A stretch of DNA of 64,000 bases from Microbacterium azadirachtae (GTDB taxonomy: Bacteria; Actinomycetota; Actinomycetes; Actinomycetales; Microbacteriaceae). Position 1 is the stretch's first letter. The number at the start of each line of letters is the position of its first letter. Below are positions 16,340 to 25,900 of the stretch, one piece after another. The stretch spans positions 1 through 64,000 of the forward strand of contig NZ_JYIT01000065.1 in assembly GCF_000956545.1 (NCBI RefSeq). The letters run 5' to 3'. Position numbers and translations under genes: made by a program. The notes below the pieces were generated by a model, which was not told the origin of the DNA, did no database searches, and worked only from the letters and a program-made list of their open reading frames with translations.

Positions 16340-17632
16340 ATGCGCATTGCTGTCGTGGCCCTGGGGAAAATCGGCCTACCACTCGCTGTCCAGTTCGCTT
16401 CATCAGGCCACGAGGTCATCGGTGTCGACGTCAACCAAAGGACCGTTGACAAGATCAACTCGGGGCTGGAGCCGTTCCCTGGCGAGGCACACCTGCAGGA
16501 GAAGCTCGCTGAAGTCATCGCACTCGGACGATTTCGGGCGACGACCGAATTTGCCGAGGCTATTCCCGAGGCTGAGGCCGTCGTGCTCGTCGCCCCAGTC
16601 TTTGTGGACGAAGAGACTTGGGAGCCCGACTTTCAGTACATGGACGCCGCGACGATCGCGCTCGCCGCGCATCTCAGCGAGGGGACGCTGATCTCGTACG
16701 AGACGACATTGCCGGTGGGTGCGACGCGCACCCGCTTCGCGTCGATGCTGGAAAAGGGCTCGGGGCTCACCGAAGGCGTCGACTTCCACGTCGTCTATTC
16801 GCCGGAGCGTGTCCTCACCGGCCGGGTGTTCGAGGACCTGCGTAAGTATCCCAAGCTGATCGGCGCGCTTTCCGAAGAGGGCAACCGCCGTGCGCGTGAG
16901 TTCTACGAGGCGGTTCTGCAGTTCGACGAACGCCCCGACCTTCCACGTCCCAACGGCGTATGGGACCTCGGTACGACCGAAGCTTCCGAGATGGCGAAGT
17001 TGGCGGAGACTACGTATCGCGACGTGAACATCGGGCTTGCCAACCAGTTCGGACTGTTCGCGGCATCCCACGGAATCGACGTCTACAAAGTCATCGAAGC
17101 CTGCAACTCCCAGCCATACAGCCACATCCATCGTCCTGGCATCGCGGTTGGAGGACATTGCATCCCTGTCTATCCACGCCTTTATCTGGCAACAGACCCG
17201 GAAGCCGACATCGTGCGGACGGCGCGCCAGCTGAATGCCTCGATGCCTGATCGCCTCGTGAGTCGCGCGGAGTCCGTCCTCGGATCGCTGACCGGTCTCA
17301 CCGCGGTTGTGCTCGGCGCGGCGTACCGCGGCGGGGTGAAGGAAACTGCGCTCTCCGGCGTCTTCCCGACCGTGCAGGCGTTGCGCGAGCGCGGAGCTGA
17401 CGTGCGTGTGCATGACCCGCTCTACACCGATGAGGAGCTGCGAGCGCTCGGCTTCGTGCCCCACACCCTGGGAGATACTGTCGACGTCGCGGTTCTGCAG
17501 ACGGATCACGCTATCTATCGGACTTTCGACCCGTCGCACCTTCCGGGCATCAGATTGCTCGTCGATGGACGGGCCGCCACAGACCCCGCGCTGTGGGCGG
17601 GGACGCCGCGGATCGTAGTCGGAGCGGCCTGA
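16340..17632 (+). CDS. UDP-N-acetyl-D-mannosamine/hexosamine dehydrogenase (WecC-like)
   Basis: An NAD-dependent four-electron oxidation of a UDP-N-acetylhexosamine to the uronic acid is expected, giving an acidic sugar for the polymer. The 430-aa protein has the three-domain UDP-sugar dehydrogenase layout: N-terminal Rossmann domain (RIAVVALGKIGLPLA), the VVYSPERVLTG block at 151-161, a central helical domain, catalytic Cys274 in GGHCIPVYPR, and a C-terminal NAD-like domain (VLGAAYRGGVKETALSG). The SPERV/GGHCIPVYP combination is typical of ManNAc and GlcNAc dehydrogenases rather than UDP-glucose dehydrogenase. No matching UDP-GlcNAc 2-epimerase gene is in this window, so the ManNAc assignment is open. 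Confidence 0.9.
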   Translation: MRIAVVALGKIGLPLAVQFASSGHEVIGVDVNQRTVDKINSGLEPFPGEAHLQEKLAEVIALGRFRATTEFAEAIPEAEAVVLVAPVFVDEETWEPDFQYMDAATIALAAHLSEGTLISYETTLPVGATRTRFASMLEKGSGLTEGVDFHVVYSPERVLTGRVFEDLRKYPKLIGALSEEGNRRAREFYEAVLQFDERPDLPRPNGVWDLGTTEASEMAKLAETTYRDVNIGLANQFGLFAASHGIDVYKVIEACNSQPYSHIHRPGIAVGGHCIPVYPRLYLATDPEADIVRTARQLNASMPDRLVSRAESVLGSLTGLTAVVLGAAYRGGVKETALSGVFPTVQALRERGADVRVHDPLYTDEELRALGFVPHTLGDTVDVAVLQTDHAIYRTFDPSHLPGIRLLVDGRAATDPALWAGTPRIVVGAA

Positions 17633-17638
17633 CGTCAC

Positions 17639-19459
17639 ATGAGCACGCCCTCCTCACGACGCGAACACCGCGAGCGGCAGAACAACGCGCAGACGAAGCA
17701 CGACGCCCCGCGGCCTCGTCGGCGCCGGATCTGGCCCTGGATCCTCGTCAGCGTGCTGGTCGTGCTCATCGTGATCGGGGTCGTCGGCGCGATCATCGGC
17801 AAGCACGTCTATGACAGTGCGGCGAAGGCGCGCACCCATCTCGCGGCCGCCATGACCGACGTGCAGCAGGTACAGAAGTCGATTCTTGCGGGAGATCTTG
17901 ACGCGGCGTCCAAGGGTGCGGACGCGGCATCGCAGCAGACCGCGGCCGCCGTCGCGGCGACGAAGGACTGGCAGTGGCGCTTCGGCGAGAAGCTCCCGAT
18001 CGTCGGACAGAACCTGGTCGCGGTGCGCACGGTCGCACAGGTGACGGATGGCCTCGCGAACGACGTCGTCAAGCCGGCCGCCAGCGTCCGGCTGAGTGAC
18101 TTCACGTTCACGGACGGCGCCATCAACGTCGCTGCGATCACGAACCTGTCCAAGACGTTCACGACGGTCGACGCGGGCATCGACAAGGCTCTCGCCGGAC
18201 TCAAGAAGGTCGACCGAGCCACCCTGATAGGGCCCGTCGCCGACGGCGTGAGCAAGCTCGAGACGGAGCTGAAGAAGGTCGGTCCGACGATGTCGACGGC
18301 CCAGGAGGTGCTGAGTGTGCTTCCGAGCGCTCTCGGAGCGAACGGCGCGAAGGACTACGTGCTCATGTTCCAGGGCAACTCCGAAGCGCGCAGCCTCGGA
18401 GGTAACGCGGCACAGTTCCTCCCCGTACACGTCGAGAACGGCAAGATCGTCCGCGGCACCGTTGTCAGCAGCTCGGACTTCACCCATCAGCCGAGGCCCG
18501 AGCCCGTGGTGCCGTTGGATCCGCAGGCCGTGAACATCTTCGGTGACAAGATCGGGCGGTACTCGCCCGACTTCACCATGGTCCCGAACTTCCCGACGGC
18601 CGTGCAGATCCTGCATGGCTGGTGGGCGAGCGACATCCACACGGACTTCCAGGGCGTGCTCTCGATCGATCCCGTTGCGCTGTCCTACGTGCTCGAGGCC
18701 ACCGGCCCGGTCACGCTGGCCACGGGGGACCAGCTCACGTCGCAGAATGCCGTCTCGCTGCTGCTCAACGAGGTCTACTTCCGGTATCCGCAGAGCAAGG
18801 ATCAGGATGCGTTCTTCGCGTCGGCTGCTGACTCGATCTTCACCAAGGTCACCGCCGGCGAGGCGTCGCCTGTGAAGCTCATCCAGGCCCTGTTCCGCGC
18901 AGCGGACGAGGGTCGGCTGCTGTATCAGAGCGACGACCCCCAGCAGACGAAGCTCATCGACAACTCCCGAATGAGCGGGATCATGCCGACGAGTAACGCC
19001 GAGCAGACCGCAGTGGGCGTCTATCTCAACGACAACACCGGCTCGAAGAAGAGCTACTACCTCGACATGGCGATCGATGCCTGCCGTGCAGACGGGGGAG
19101 CGGTGTCTGGGCACGCCACACTGACATCGACGCTCACCCAGGACAAGGCGAACGAACTGCCCAACTACATCAAGGGACCGTACTTCGCTGCGGAGGACAT
19201 CAGCAGCTACGTCGTGGTGTACGGGCCCGTCGGCAGTGAGCTCACGGGCATCACGATCGACGGCAACCCTGCGTCGCCGTTGAGCCAGGGCGAGCATCTC
19301 GGCCGCCCCGCCGTGAAAGTCGAGGTCGTGAACCACCTGACCGACACGCACACGATCGCATTCTCGTTCAAGACGGCGAAGACCGAAGGCCCGCTCGCGA
19401 TCTGGACGACGCCGATGTCGCGTGCGACCCCGGCGAAGGTCGACCCCACCTGTCAGTGA
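17639..19459 (+). CDS. DUF4012 membrane-anchored protein (copy 2)
   Basis: Paralogue of the protein at 1204-3117, 606 aa. It has a basic cytoplasmic N-terminus, a membrane helix at about residues 33-55 (WPWILVSVLVVLIVIGVVGAII) and a large outer domain containing the DUF4012 core (YVLMFQGNSEARSLGGNAAQ) and a conserved WWASDIHTDFQGVLSIDPVAL segment. The membrane helix is nearly identical to that of copy 1 (VVLIVIGVVGA). It follows the dehydrogenase by 6 nt and meets VanZ tail to tail, with stop codons abutting at 19459/19460. Function unknown; see the paralogue for context. Confidence 0.88.
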   Translation: MSTPSSRREHRERQNNAQTKHDAPRPRRRRIWPWILVSVLVVLIVIGVVGAIIGKHVYDSAAKARTHLAAAMTDVQQVQKSILAGDLDAASKGADAASQQTAAAVAATKDWQWRFGEKLPIVGQNLVAVRTVAQVTDGLANDVVKPAASVRLSDFTFTDGAINVAAITNLSKTFTTVDAGIDKALAGLKKVDRATLIGPVADGVSKLETELKKVGPTMSTAQEVLSVLPSALGANGAKDYVLMFQGNSEARSLGGNAAQFLPVHVENGKIVRGTVVSSSDFTHQPRPEPVVPLDPQAVNIFGDKIGRYSPDFTMVPNFPTAVQILHGWWASDIHTDFQGVLSIDPVALSYVLEATGPVTLATGDQLTSQNAVSLLLNEVYFRYPQSKDQDAFFASAADSIFTKVTAGEASPVKLIQALFRAADEGRLLYQSDDPQQTKLIDNSRMSGIMPTSNAEQTAVGVYLNDNTGSKKSYYLDMAIDACRADGGAVSGHATLTSTLTQDKANELPNYIKGPYFAAEDISSYVVVYGPVGSELTGITIDGNPASPLSQGEHLGRPAVKVEVVNHLTDTHTIAFSFKTAKTEGPLAIWTTPMSRATPAKVDPTCQ

Positions 19460-19930
19460 TCACCGCGGCAGGGCCGCGCGCCTGCGCATGAGGATGACCG
19501 CGAAAGCCCCCACCGCGGTCCCCACCGTGTTGGCGACGACGTCGGACAACGTCGCATAGCGGGACGGGATACCGAGCTGCACGATCTCGATCAGCGTGCT
19601 GAACAGCATCCCCGCGGCGACGATCCAACCGCTGTGGAGGGAGGGCCAGCCGCCGGCGAGGCACAGGCCCAGAGGGATGAACAGGGCGACATTGGCAAGG
19701 AACTCGAGCACCGGGTAACCGATCGTCACGGGCACGCCGGCGTGGGTCAGCAGCTTCGCCGCGGCGTTCACGATCCCCGTCACCTTGCCGGCGTCCTCCG
19801 CCGGCAGCCAGGTCAGCAGGAGGATTCCCGCCACGACGAACGGCAGCAGCGACCGTGCTCCGAACATCGCAACGCGATCGGGAGACGGGCGCGAGCGCGC
19901 GGCGGGATCCTTCGGAAGCTCCTCGAACAT
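19460..19930 (-). CDS. VanZ family membrane protein (copy 1)
   Basis: A 156-aa protein with about four hydrophobic segments, including FLANVALFIPLGLCLAGG and the conserved STLIEIVQLGIPSRYATLSDVVANTVGTAVG block, in which the E-x2-Q and D-x2-x-N-x2-G residues define the VanZ/phosphotransbutyrylase-like family. VanZ confers low-level teicoplanin resistance in enterococci, but most homologues are uncharacterised and common near envelope genes. A second copy lies at 22749-23195. The ATG at 19930 has TAGAGT 9 nt upstream, so its leader would be at most a couple of bases. Confidence 0.85.
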   Translation of the reverse strand: MFEELPKDPAARSRPSPDRVAMFGARSLLPFVVAGILLLTWLPAEDAGKVTGIVNAAAKLLTHAGVPVTIGYPVLEFLANVALFIPLGLCLAGGWPSLHSGWIVAAGMLFSTLIEIVQLGIPSRYATLSDVVANTVGTAVGAFAVILMRRRAALPR

Positions 19931-19994
19931 GGCCTTCCGACTCTACGGGGTCACCTCGGACCACAGCGGCAGCAGGACAGGCGGCGCCGAACAC

Positions 19995-21098
19995 TCAGAC
20001 CTGAACGAACCTCTGCAGCTCACGAGCAAAACGTTCCGGCCCGAACCGCTCGCTCAGGATCCGCGAATCGAACCGGGCGAGGCGCAGGGCGGCTTCGATA
20101 CCGGTGGCCAGATCAGCGGGGTCCGTGGATGCCGCGATCACTCCGGAGACACCGGGAACAATCGTCTCTACCTGTCCGCCGATCGGACCCGTGACGACGG
20201 GAGTGCCCGTCGCCTGCGCTTCGACCGGAACGATCCCGAAGTCCTCGATAGGAGGGAAGACGAACACGGCACTGAGCTGCATCAGGGCGTACATCAGCGC
20301 ATCCGAGGGCGCGATAACGAAGCTGACCGGGACTCCCGCCTCCGCCGCTCGAGCGCGGAGACGCCTCTCGTCCGGTCCGCGACCCGCGATGACGACGGGC
20401 AGCCCGACACGATCAGCGGCCGCGATCACGAGATCCAACGCCTTGTACGGGGTGAATCGTGATGCCCCCATGACGAATGTCTCCGGCAGTCCGTCGAGAA
20501 TGCGCCGCTCGTCGGGATCGAGCACATGAGCGCGCCAGTCGGACTTCTCGCCGATCGCCTCCACGGCGACGGGCGGGTGGATCACCGTGGCGTCGCGCTG
20601 CCACGCCCGCGCGATCCTGTCCCGGACGAATCGACTGTTCGCCGCGATCCTCGTGGCTTCCTGCGCCCGGCGGCGATCGATGCAGCGGAAGGTGGGAGCG
20701 GCAGCACGAACAAGCGCGGACCGTCCCCGATCGTCGGACTCCGGATCCCACAGGTAGCGCGCGGGGGTGTGTGCATAGACGAACTTCGGCACCGACGGAT
20801 CAGGGACCTTCACGTGATGGGCGAAGACATACGAACTTGCGAGGACCCATTCGTGATCGTCTCGGACGGGCGCCCGGCGCCATACGGCATCGAGCAGCGG
20901 CAGTGAAGCAGCCTTGTGTTTGCGGAACGGCGTCCGTGACAGCCAGGACTCGGCGACGCGTCCGTTCGGGAACCGCTCTGGTGCGTCGTTCCACAGGCAG
21001 TAGATCTCCGAGTCGGGAAAGATCTCGCCCATGGAGTCCAGGACCCGCTCGGCGCCACCGGAGCGTTCGATCCACTCAGTGACGATCAACCCCGACAT
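19995..21098 (-). CDS. GT4 glycosyltransferase (WbaZ/mannosyltransferase-like)
   Basis: A 367-aa GT-B transferase. N-terminal MSGLIVTEWIERSGGAERVL is typical of the mannosyltransferase-like subgroup, as are VYAHTPARYLWDP and the donor-site VFVFPPIEDFGIVPVEAQATGTPVV with its E-x7-E. It is predicted to extend the lipid-linked intermediate begun by the initiating transferase immediately upstream (17-nt gap, same strand). The start at 21098 is chosen from the conserved N-terminus. The open frame continues upstream across the neighbouring gene but only as a shadow. Confidence 0.9.
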   Translation of the reverse strand: MSGLIVTEWIERSGGAERVLDSMGEIFPDSEIYCLWNDAPERFPNGRVAESWLSRTPFRKHKAASLPLLDAVWRRAPVRDDHEWVLASSYVFAHHVKVPDPSVPKFVYAHTPARYLWDPESDDRGRSALVRAAAPTFRCIDRRRAQEATRIAANSRFVRDRIARAWQRDATVIHPPVAVEAIGEKSDWRAHVLDPDERRILDGLPETFVMGASRFTPYKALDLVIAAADRVGLPVVIAGRGPDERRLRARAAEAGVPVSFVIAPSDALMYALMQLSAVFVFPPIEDFGIVPVEAQATGTPVVTGPIGGQVETIVPGVSGVIAASTDPADLATGIEAALRLARFDSRILSERFGPERFARELQRFVQV

Positions 21099-21115
21099 GG
21101 CGCCCGCCTCCGACG

Positions 21116-22618
21116 TCAGTACGCGCCGGCGCCGTTGAACACGACGCGAAGCGTGCGCCAGAGGATGATGAGGTCGCCGGTGAGGGACCAGTTCTCGACG
21201 TAGAAGAGATCGAGGCGCACGCTGTCGTCCCAGGAGAGGTTCGACCGGCCGTTGACCTGCCAGAGCCCGGTGATGCCCGGGCGCACCAGGAAGCGGCGCT
21301 GCATGCGGGAGTCGTAGTGCTCGACCTCGGTGTTGAGCGGCGGACGGGGCCCCACGAGCGACATGTTGCCGCGCAGCACGTTGATGAGCTGCGGGAGCTC
21401 GTCGAGGCTGTGCCGGCGCAGAGCCCGCCCCACCGGCGTCACCCGGGGGTCGTTCTTCATCTTGAACAGCACGCCGTTGCCGTCGCTCTGATCGAGCAGA
21501 CCGGGCAGGCGATCCTCCGCGTCGACGACCATGGTGCGGAACTTGAGCATCTCGAAGCGCCGGCCGTCGGCGCCGATGCGCTGCTGACGGAACAGCGCGC
21601 GCCCGCCGTCCTGGCGCACGAGGAGGGCGAGCGCCGCGAAGATCGGGCTCAGCACCACCAGGGCGATCACGGATCCCACGATGTCGAACGTGCGCTTGGC
21701 GACGTACTTCGTGCCCTCGAACGTCGGGTAGTCCACCTGGATCAGAGGCAGGCCAGGGGTCGGGATGGAGTGCAGGCGAGGACCGGCGATCCCCGTGAGC
21801 GCCGGCGCCACCAGCAGTTCGATCTTCGCGGCCTCGAGCTCCCAGCCGAGCTCCTGCAGCGCCTCGGGGGAGAGGCGGTCGGAGCCGCTGTACACCACCG
21901 TGTCGGCGCCGCTGGCCAGCAGCACCTCGAGCGCGTTCTCGAAGCCCGCCAGCACCGGCACGCCGGGGAGGAGATCCCGATCCGTGCCGCCGAACTCGGT
22001 CACGGCGCCGAGCAGCTCCACGCCGAGCCCGGGCTCGCGGAGGATCGAGGCTCCGACGTGGCGAGACTTCTCGCGCTCGCCGAGCAGCACGGCGTGGTGC
22101 GTGAACCTTCCGAAGGCACGCTGGCGCTGCAGCCACCGCCGCCAGCGCCACCTGCCGAAGAACAGCATGCCCAGCCCGATCGGGAAGGCGATGAGCACAT
22201 ATCCGCGTGCGATCTGCAGCTGGAAGCCGAACGCGAGGATCGCGAGCACTCCGAACAGCCGGATCGTCGCGTCGGCGACGCGTTTGTACTCGAGCGTGCC
22301 GCCCCCGACGAGCTTGGCGTTGCGCGAGCCGGACAGGCGCAGCGCGAGCAGCCAGACGAGTGCGAGCGCGACCGAGAAGATCGAGTACTCGACCTCTGCG
22401 TCGAGGACGCTGAACCCGGCGACGCGAGAGTCGCCGAAGCCGAATCTTCCGACCTGAGCGAACGCGACCGCGGCGAACACGATGAACATATCCGTGACGG
22501 CGAGGCGTCGAACATACGCCTGCCGCCACAGCGCGACGTTGTGTGCCGTCGCGACAAAGTCGACTTTCCCAGACAATTCCCCAGTACCCGTTCCCACAAC
22601 GGTGGATGGTGCGACCAT
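21116..22618 (-). CDS. Polyprenyl glycosylphosphotransferase, large type (WcaJ/WbaP-like)
   Basis: Initiates a second polysaccharide by moving hexose-1-phosphate from a UDP-sugar to undecaprenyl phosphate. The 500-aa protein has four or five N-terminal membrane helices (residues ~40-150), a central CoA-binding-like domain (~160-290), a membrane re-entrant segment ([27 protein letters not shown]), and the catalytic C-terminus with [38 protein letters not shown] and [14 protein letters not shown]. It is paired with the GT4 downstream. A minus-strand TAGCAT at 22697-22702 may be its -10, giving a leader of roughly 70 nt. Confidence 0.94.
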   Translation of the reverse strand: MVAPSTVVGTGTGELSGKVDFVATAHNVALWRQAYVRRLAVTDMFIVFAAVAFAQVGRFGFGDSRVAGFSVLDAEVEYSIFSVALALVWLLALRLSGSRNAKLVGGGTLEYKRVADATIRLFGVLAILAFGFQLQIARGYVLIAFPIGLGMLFFGRWRWRRWLQRQRAFGRFTHHAVLLGEREKSRHVGASILREPGLGVELLGAVTEFGGTDRDLLPGVPVLAGFENALEVLLASGADTVVYSGSDRLSPEALQELGWELEAAKIELLVAPALTGIAGPRLHSIPTPGLPLIQVDYPTFEGTKYVAKRTFDIVGSVIALVVLSPIFAALALLVRQDGGRALFRQQRIGADGRRFEMLKFRTMVVDAEDRLPGLLDQSDGNGVLFKMKNDPRVTPVGRALRRHSLDELPQLINVLRGNMSLVGPRPPLNTEVEHYDSRMQRRFLVRPGITGLWQVNGRSNLSWDDSVRLDLFYVENWSLTGDLIILWRTLRVVFNGAGAY

Positions 22619-22748
22619 CCTGCTTCCCCGCGGTCTCGGCCTTCCCAGGGCCGGGATTCGCGGGCGTCCGCGCCTCCCAAAGACGTGGACGAGTACATGC
22701 TAACTCTCGATCAGCGAGGAATCCAGAGCCTGGAATATCGCACGCGCG

Positions 22749-23195
22749 TCAGGCGCCGTCGGCGTGTGCGATCCGGCGTGAACGACGGCGGGAGGCGTCC
22801 GAGAACTCGACGATGAGAAGTCCGATCGCGGCGCCGGCCGTGTTCGCGATGATGTCGAGCACCGAGTCGCTGCGCGACATCAGGAAGAGACCTTGCACGG
22901 TTTCGATCACGACGGTCGTGACGAATCCCAGCGGAAGCACGAGATACCGGCGCCGGGGGAGGAACACGGAGAGGAAGATGCCGAAGGGCACGAACATCGC
23001 GATGTTCGCGAGGAACTCGGCGCGGACCAGCGTGAGCCCCGGGATGACTCTGCCCAGGGTGCGGATCGCGGGATCGAAGGCGGAGAGGAAGGGATAGGGC
23101 GAGAACACGATGATCGCGACGACGACGGCGTAGATCAGCGCCCACGTGGTCAGCCGGCGCCAGAACGAGGCCGAGCTCGGCGGGATCCCGCTCAC
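22749..23195 (-). CDS. VanZ family membrane protein (copy 2)
   Basis: A 148-aa four-helix protein with the VanZ blocks EFLANIAMFVPFGIFL and TTVVIETVQGLFLMSRSDSVLDIIANTAGAAIG. It is similar in layout to copy 1 at 19460, with conserved E-x2-Q and D-x2-x-N. I chose GTG at 23195 because GGGGGTGACGAC lies immediately upstream at good spacing. ATG at 23234 is an in-frame alternative, but an earlier TTG falls inside the glmM terminator and is rejected. The function in envelope biology is unproven. Confidence 0.82.
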   Translation of the reverse strand: MSGIPPSSASFWRRLTTWALIYAVVVAIIVFSPYPFLSAFDPAIRTLGRVIPGLTLVRAEFLANIAMFVPFGIFLSVFLPRRRYLVLPLGFVTTVVIETVQGLFLMSRSDSVLDIIANTAGAAIGLLIVEFSDASRRRSRRIAHADGA

Positions 23196-23241
23196 GTCGT
23201 CACCCCCAATATGGTCGCGCGGCAGAACGATCATTGTGACA

Positions 23242-23274
23242 GAGCGGCCGCACAGGAATCCTGTGCGGCCGCTC
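23242..23274 (-). terminator. glmM terminator hairpin
   Basis: A 16-bp perfect inverted repeat (23242-23257 against 23259-23274) centred on one base, starting 13 nt past the glmM stop. It separates the core block from the VanZ gene. There is no long T-tract, as is usual in high-GC actinobacteria. Confidence 0.85.
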
Positions 23275-23286
23275 AATCAGAGGTTG

Positions 23287-24642
23287 TCAGAGGGCGAGTC
23301 GCTCACGGACGACCTCGGCGAGCTGGTGCGCGTACTCGTGGGCGGACGCCTCGTCGGCGGCCTCCACCATCACGCGGACGAGCTGCTCGGTGCCTGAGGG
23401 GCGCAGCAGCACGCGGCCGGTGTCGCCGAGCTCGGCCTCCACCGCGCGCACGGCCTTCTGCAGGTGCTCGTCGTCGGTCTTGGTGCGGTCGACGCCCTTG
23501 ACGTTCACGAGCTTCTGCGGGTACACGGTCATGATCGAGGCGAGCTCCGCGAGCGTCTTCTTCTGGCGCGCCATCTCGGCGACCAGGTGCAGACCGGTCA
23601 GCACGCCGTCGCCCGTGGTGGCGAAGTCGCTCATGATCACGTGGCCGGACTGCTCGCCGCCCAGCGAGTAGCCGCCGGCGTTCATGTCCTCGAGCACATA
23701 GCGATCGCCCACGGCGGTCTGCCGCACGGTGATGCCGTTCTCGCGCATCGCCACGTGCAGGCCGAGGTTGCTCATGACGGTCGCGACGAGCGTGTCCTGT
23801 GCGAGCCGACCGCGCTGCTTCATGGCGACCGCGAGGATCGCCATGATCTGGTCGCCGTCGACGATGTTGCCGTCGGCGTCGACCGCGAGGCAGCGATCGG
23901 CGTCGCCGTCGTGGGCGATGCCCACATCGGCGCCGACGCGCACGACCTCGGCGGCGAGCTTGTCGAGATGCGTGGATCCGACGCCGTCGTTGATGTTGAC
24001 GCCATCAGGATCCGCACCGATCACGGTCACCTTGGCGCCCGCGTTGCGGAACGCCTCGGGGGAGGCGCCGCTGGCTGCGCCGTGGGCACAGTCGAGCACG
24101 ACGTGGATCCCGTCGAGGCGATGCGGCAGCGACGCCAGCAGGTGGATGACGTAGCGGTCCTCGGCATCCGAGAAGCGGCTGACCCGTCCCACGTCAGCGC
24201 CGGTCGGGCGCAGCTTCTCGCCGGCCATCGCCTCTTCGATCCGCTGCTCGACGACGTCGGGCAGCTTCACTCCGCCGCGGGCGAAGATCTTGATGCCGTT
24301 GTCGGGCGCGGGGTTGTGGGATGCCGAGATCATCACGCCGAAGTCGGCGTCGATGTCGGCGATCAGGAACGCCGCAGCGGGCGTCGGCAGCGTCCCCGCG
24401 TCGAGCACGTCCACGCCGGAGGAGGCGAGCCCCGCCTCCACGGCAGCGCTGAGGAAGTGTCCCGAGATGCGCGGGTCGCGGGCGACCACGGCCGTGAGGC
24501 GCTTGCCTGCGGCCTTGCGGGCCTCGGCAATACGGCCCTGGCCCAGGACGACGGCAGTCGCCTGGGCCAGGGTGAGCGCGATATCGGCGGTGAGGGGGCC
24601 GTTGGCCAGCCCCCGCACCCCGTCGGTACCGAACAGAGCCAT
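23287..24642 (-). CDS. glmM: Phosphoglucosamine mutase GlmM
   Basis: Converts glucosamine-6-phosphate to glucosamine-1-phosphate, feeding UDP-GlcNAc for peptidoglycan and for the aminosugars of this locus. The 451-aa length is standard. The start [11 protein letters not shown] is diagnostic. The phosphoserine loop is SASHNP with catalytic Ser108, the Mg-binding loop is DGDADR, and the sugar-binding GGEQSGHVI and C-terminal phosphate-binding [12 protein letters not shown] motifs are present. It follows rpsI with a short gap, the usual actinobacterial order rplM-rpsI-glmM, and also has its own TACAGT hexamer 7 nt before the ATG. Confidence 0.98.
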   Translation of the reverse strand: MALFGTDGVRGLANGPLTADIALTLAQATAVVLGQGRIAEARKAAGKRLTAVVARDPRISGHFLSAAVEAGLASSGVDVLDAGTLPTPAAAFLIADIDADFGVMISASHNPAPDNGIKIFARGGVKLPDVVEQRIEEAMAGEKLRPTGADVGRVSRFSDAEDRYVIHLLASLPHRLDGIHVVLDCAHGAASGASPEAFRNAGAKVTVIGADPDGVNINDGVGSTHLDKLAAEVVRVGADVGIAHDGDADRCLAVDADGNIVDGDQIMAILAVAMKQRGRLAQDTLVATVMSNLGLHVAMRENGITVRQTAVGDRYVLEDMNAGGYSLGGEQSGHVIMSDFATTGDGVLTGLHLVAEMARQKKTLAELASIMTVYPQKLVNVKGVDRTKTDDEHLQKAVRAVEAELGDTGRVLLRPSGTEQLVRVMVEAADEASAHEYAHQLAEVVRERLAL

Positions 24643-24649
24643 AGAAGGG

Positions 24650-24655
24650 ACTGTA
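24650..24655 (-). promoter_or_regulatory. -10 hexamer of glmM
   Basis: TACAGT on the minus strand, 7 nt before the ATG at 24642, with no ribosome-binding site; a leaderless start is likely in addition to read-through from rpsI. Confidence 0.5.
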
Positions 24656-24659
24656 GGGT

Positions 24660-25142
24660 TTAGCGCTTCGAGTACTGAGGAGCCTTGCGGGCCTTCTTGA
24701 GACCAGCCTTCTTGCGCTCCTTCACGCGAGCGTCGCGCGAGAGGAAGCCGGCCTTCTTCAGGGTCGGACGGTTGTTCTCGGCGTCGATCTCGTTCAGCGC
24801 GCGGGCGATGCCCAGGCGCAGGGCGCCGGCCTGGCCCGAGGGGCCACCGCCGGAGATGCGGGCGATCACGTCGTAGGCCCCGGCGAGGTTGAGCACCGTG
24901 AACGGGTCGTTGATCAGCTGCTGGTGCAGCTTGTTCGGGAAGTAGTCCTCGATCGTGCGGCCGTTCACCGTGATGGTGCCGGCACCCGGGACGAGGCGCA
25001 CGCGGGCGATGGCCTGCTTGCGGCGACCCACGGCAGCGCCGGGGACGTTGAGAACGGGACGCGGAGCGGTCTCGACGGCGGCGGCCTCAGGGGTCTCGGT
25101 CGAGAAGTTCTGCGGGAATTCGGTGGTGTCGATGTCAGCCAC
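24660..25142 (-). CDS. rpsI: 30S ribosomal protein S9
   Basis: Small-subunit protein whose C-terminal tail reaches the P-site tRNA. The 160-aa chain has the actinobacterial acidic N-terminal extension (about 30 residues), then [47 protein letters not shown] and the basic tail ending in KAPQYSKR. The GTG start gives MADIDTTEF. It is cotranscribed with rplM, 26 bp upstream. Confidence 0.98.
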   Translation of the reverse strand: MADIDTTEFPQNFSTETPEAAAVETAPRPVLNVPGAAVGRRKQAIARVRLVPGAGTITVNGRTIEDYFPNKLHQQLINDPFTVLNLAGAYDVIARISGGGPSGQAGALRLGIARALNEIDAENNRPTLKKAGFLSRDARVKERKKAGLKKARKAPQYSKR

Positions 25143-25168
25143 GAGTATGTCCTTATTCGTAACGGCGC

Positions 25169-25615
25169 TTACTGGGCGACCTGGTCGAGGGTGTACGTCT
25201 TGGGCTGCTGAGCGGCGTGCGGGTGCTCGGAGCCGGTGTAGACCTTGAGCTTGGCCAGCTGCTGGCGGCCCAGGCTGTTCTTCGGGAGCATGCCGCGGAT
25301 CGCCTTCTCGACGGCGCGGACCGGGTTCTTCTCGAGCAGCTCGGAGTAGGCGACGGCCTTGAGCCCGCCCGGGTGACCCGAGTGGCGGTAGGCGATCTTC
25401 TTCTGGAGCTTCTGACCCGTGAGCGCGACCTTGTCGGCGTTCACGATGATGACGAAGTCACCCGAGTCGATGTGGTTGGCGAAGGTGGCCTTGTGCTTGC
25501 CGCGCAGAAGCGCTGCGGCGTGCGAGGCGAGGCGACCGAGAACGACGTCGGTGGCGTCGATGACGACCCAGTCACGCTGGACCTGCCCGGCCTTGGGGGT
25601 GTAAGTGCGCGTCAC
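25169..25615 (-). CDS. rplM: 50S ribosomal protein L13
   Basis: Early-assembling large-subunit protein, 148 aa. Signatures include [38 protein letters not shown] and [30 protein letters not shown]. The GTG start gives [10 protein letters not shown]. It is the first gene of the rplM-rpsI-glmM block, with a long leader that may carry regulation (see the hairpin at 25672). Confidence 0.98.
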   Translation of the reverse strand: MTRTYTPKAGQVQRDWVVIDATDVVLGRLASHAAALLRGKHKATFANHIDSGDFVIIVNADKVALTGQKLQKKIAYRHSGHPGGLKAVAYSELLEKNPVRAVEKAIRGMLPKNSLGRQQLAKLKVYTGSEHPHAAQQPKTYTLDQVAQ

Positions 25616-25671
25616 AATAGTGCTGCTTTCTTGATCGAACGGAGAGGTTCGTGAATCCCACTCCGGGGTGG

Positions 25672-25694
25672 TTCCCTCCCGAGGGAGAGGAACA
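25672..25694 (-). promoter_or_regulatory. Hairpin in the rplM 5' leader
   Basis: Nested complementary arms (GTTCC at 25672-25676 with GGAAC at 25690-25694, and CCCTC with GAGGG inside) lie 57 nt upstream of rplM. A TAAGCT hexamer near 25755-25760 on the minus strand could be the -10, giving a leader of about 130 nt. A role in ribosomal-protein autoregulation is a guess. The remainder of the 285-bp gap holds the plus-strand promoter region of the next gene (TAGTCT near 25824) and a GGCGCC-flanked hairpin at 25857-25875. Confidence 0.35.
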
Positions 25695-25900
25695 CGCCAG
25701 TGGAGGGCTCACGTTCGTGCGTGCGACCAGCAGTGATCGCACACCAAAGAGAAAGCTTACGGCATCACGGCGCCGAACCGCGAATCGGGCTGCCGTACCC
25801 CTTCCGGCGGGATGCCGGGTGACGTAGTCTGCCCCTAGCGGTCCGTGGGAGACCGTGGCGCCTGTGGGAGGCGCCTGAGAGTGCCACTGGGGAGGCACGG

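Noticed and set aside
19995..22529. 844-codon open frame on the minus strand covering two genes
   Set aside because: Only the part from 21098 down encodes a recognisable protein (GT4); upstream it is an Arg/Ala-rich shadow of the sugar transferase gene in another frame.
23235..23276. N-terminal extension of the second VanZ protein from a TTG
   Set aside because: The extension would translate through the 16-bp glmM terminator palindrome; a well-placed ribosome-binding site exists at GTG 23195.
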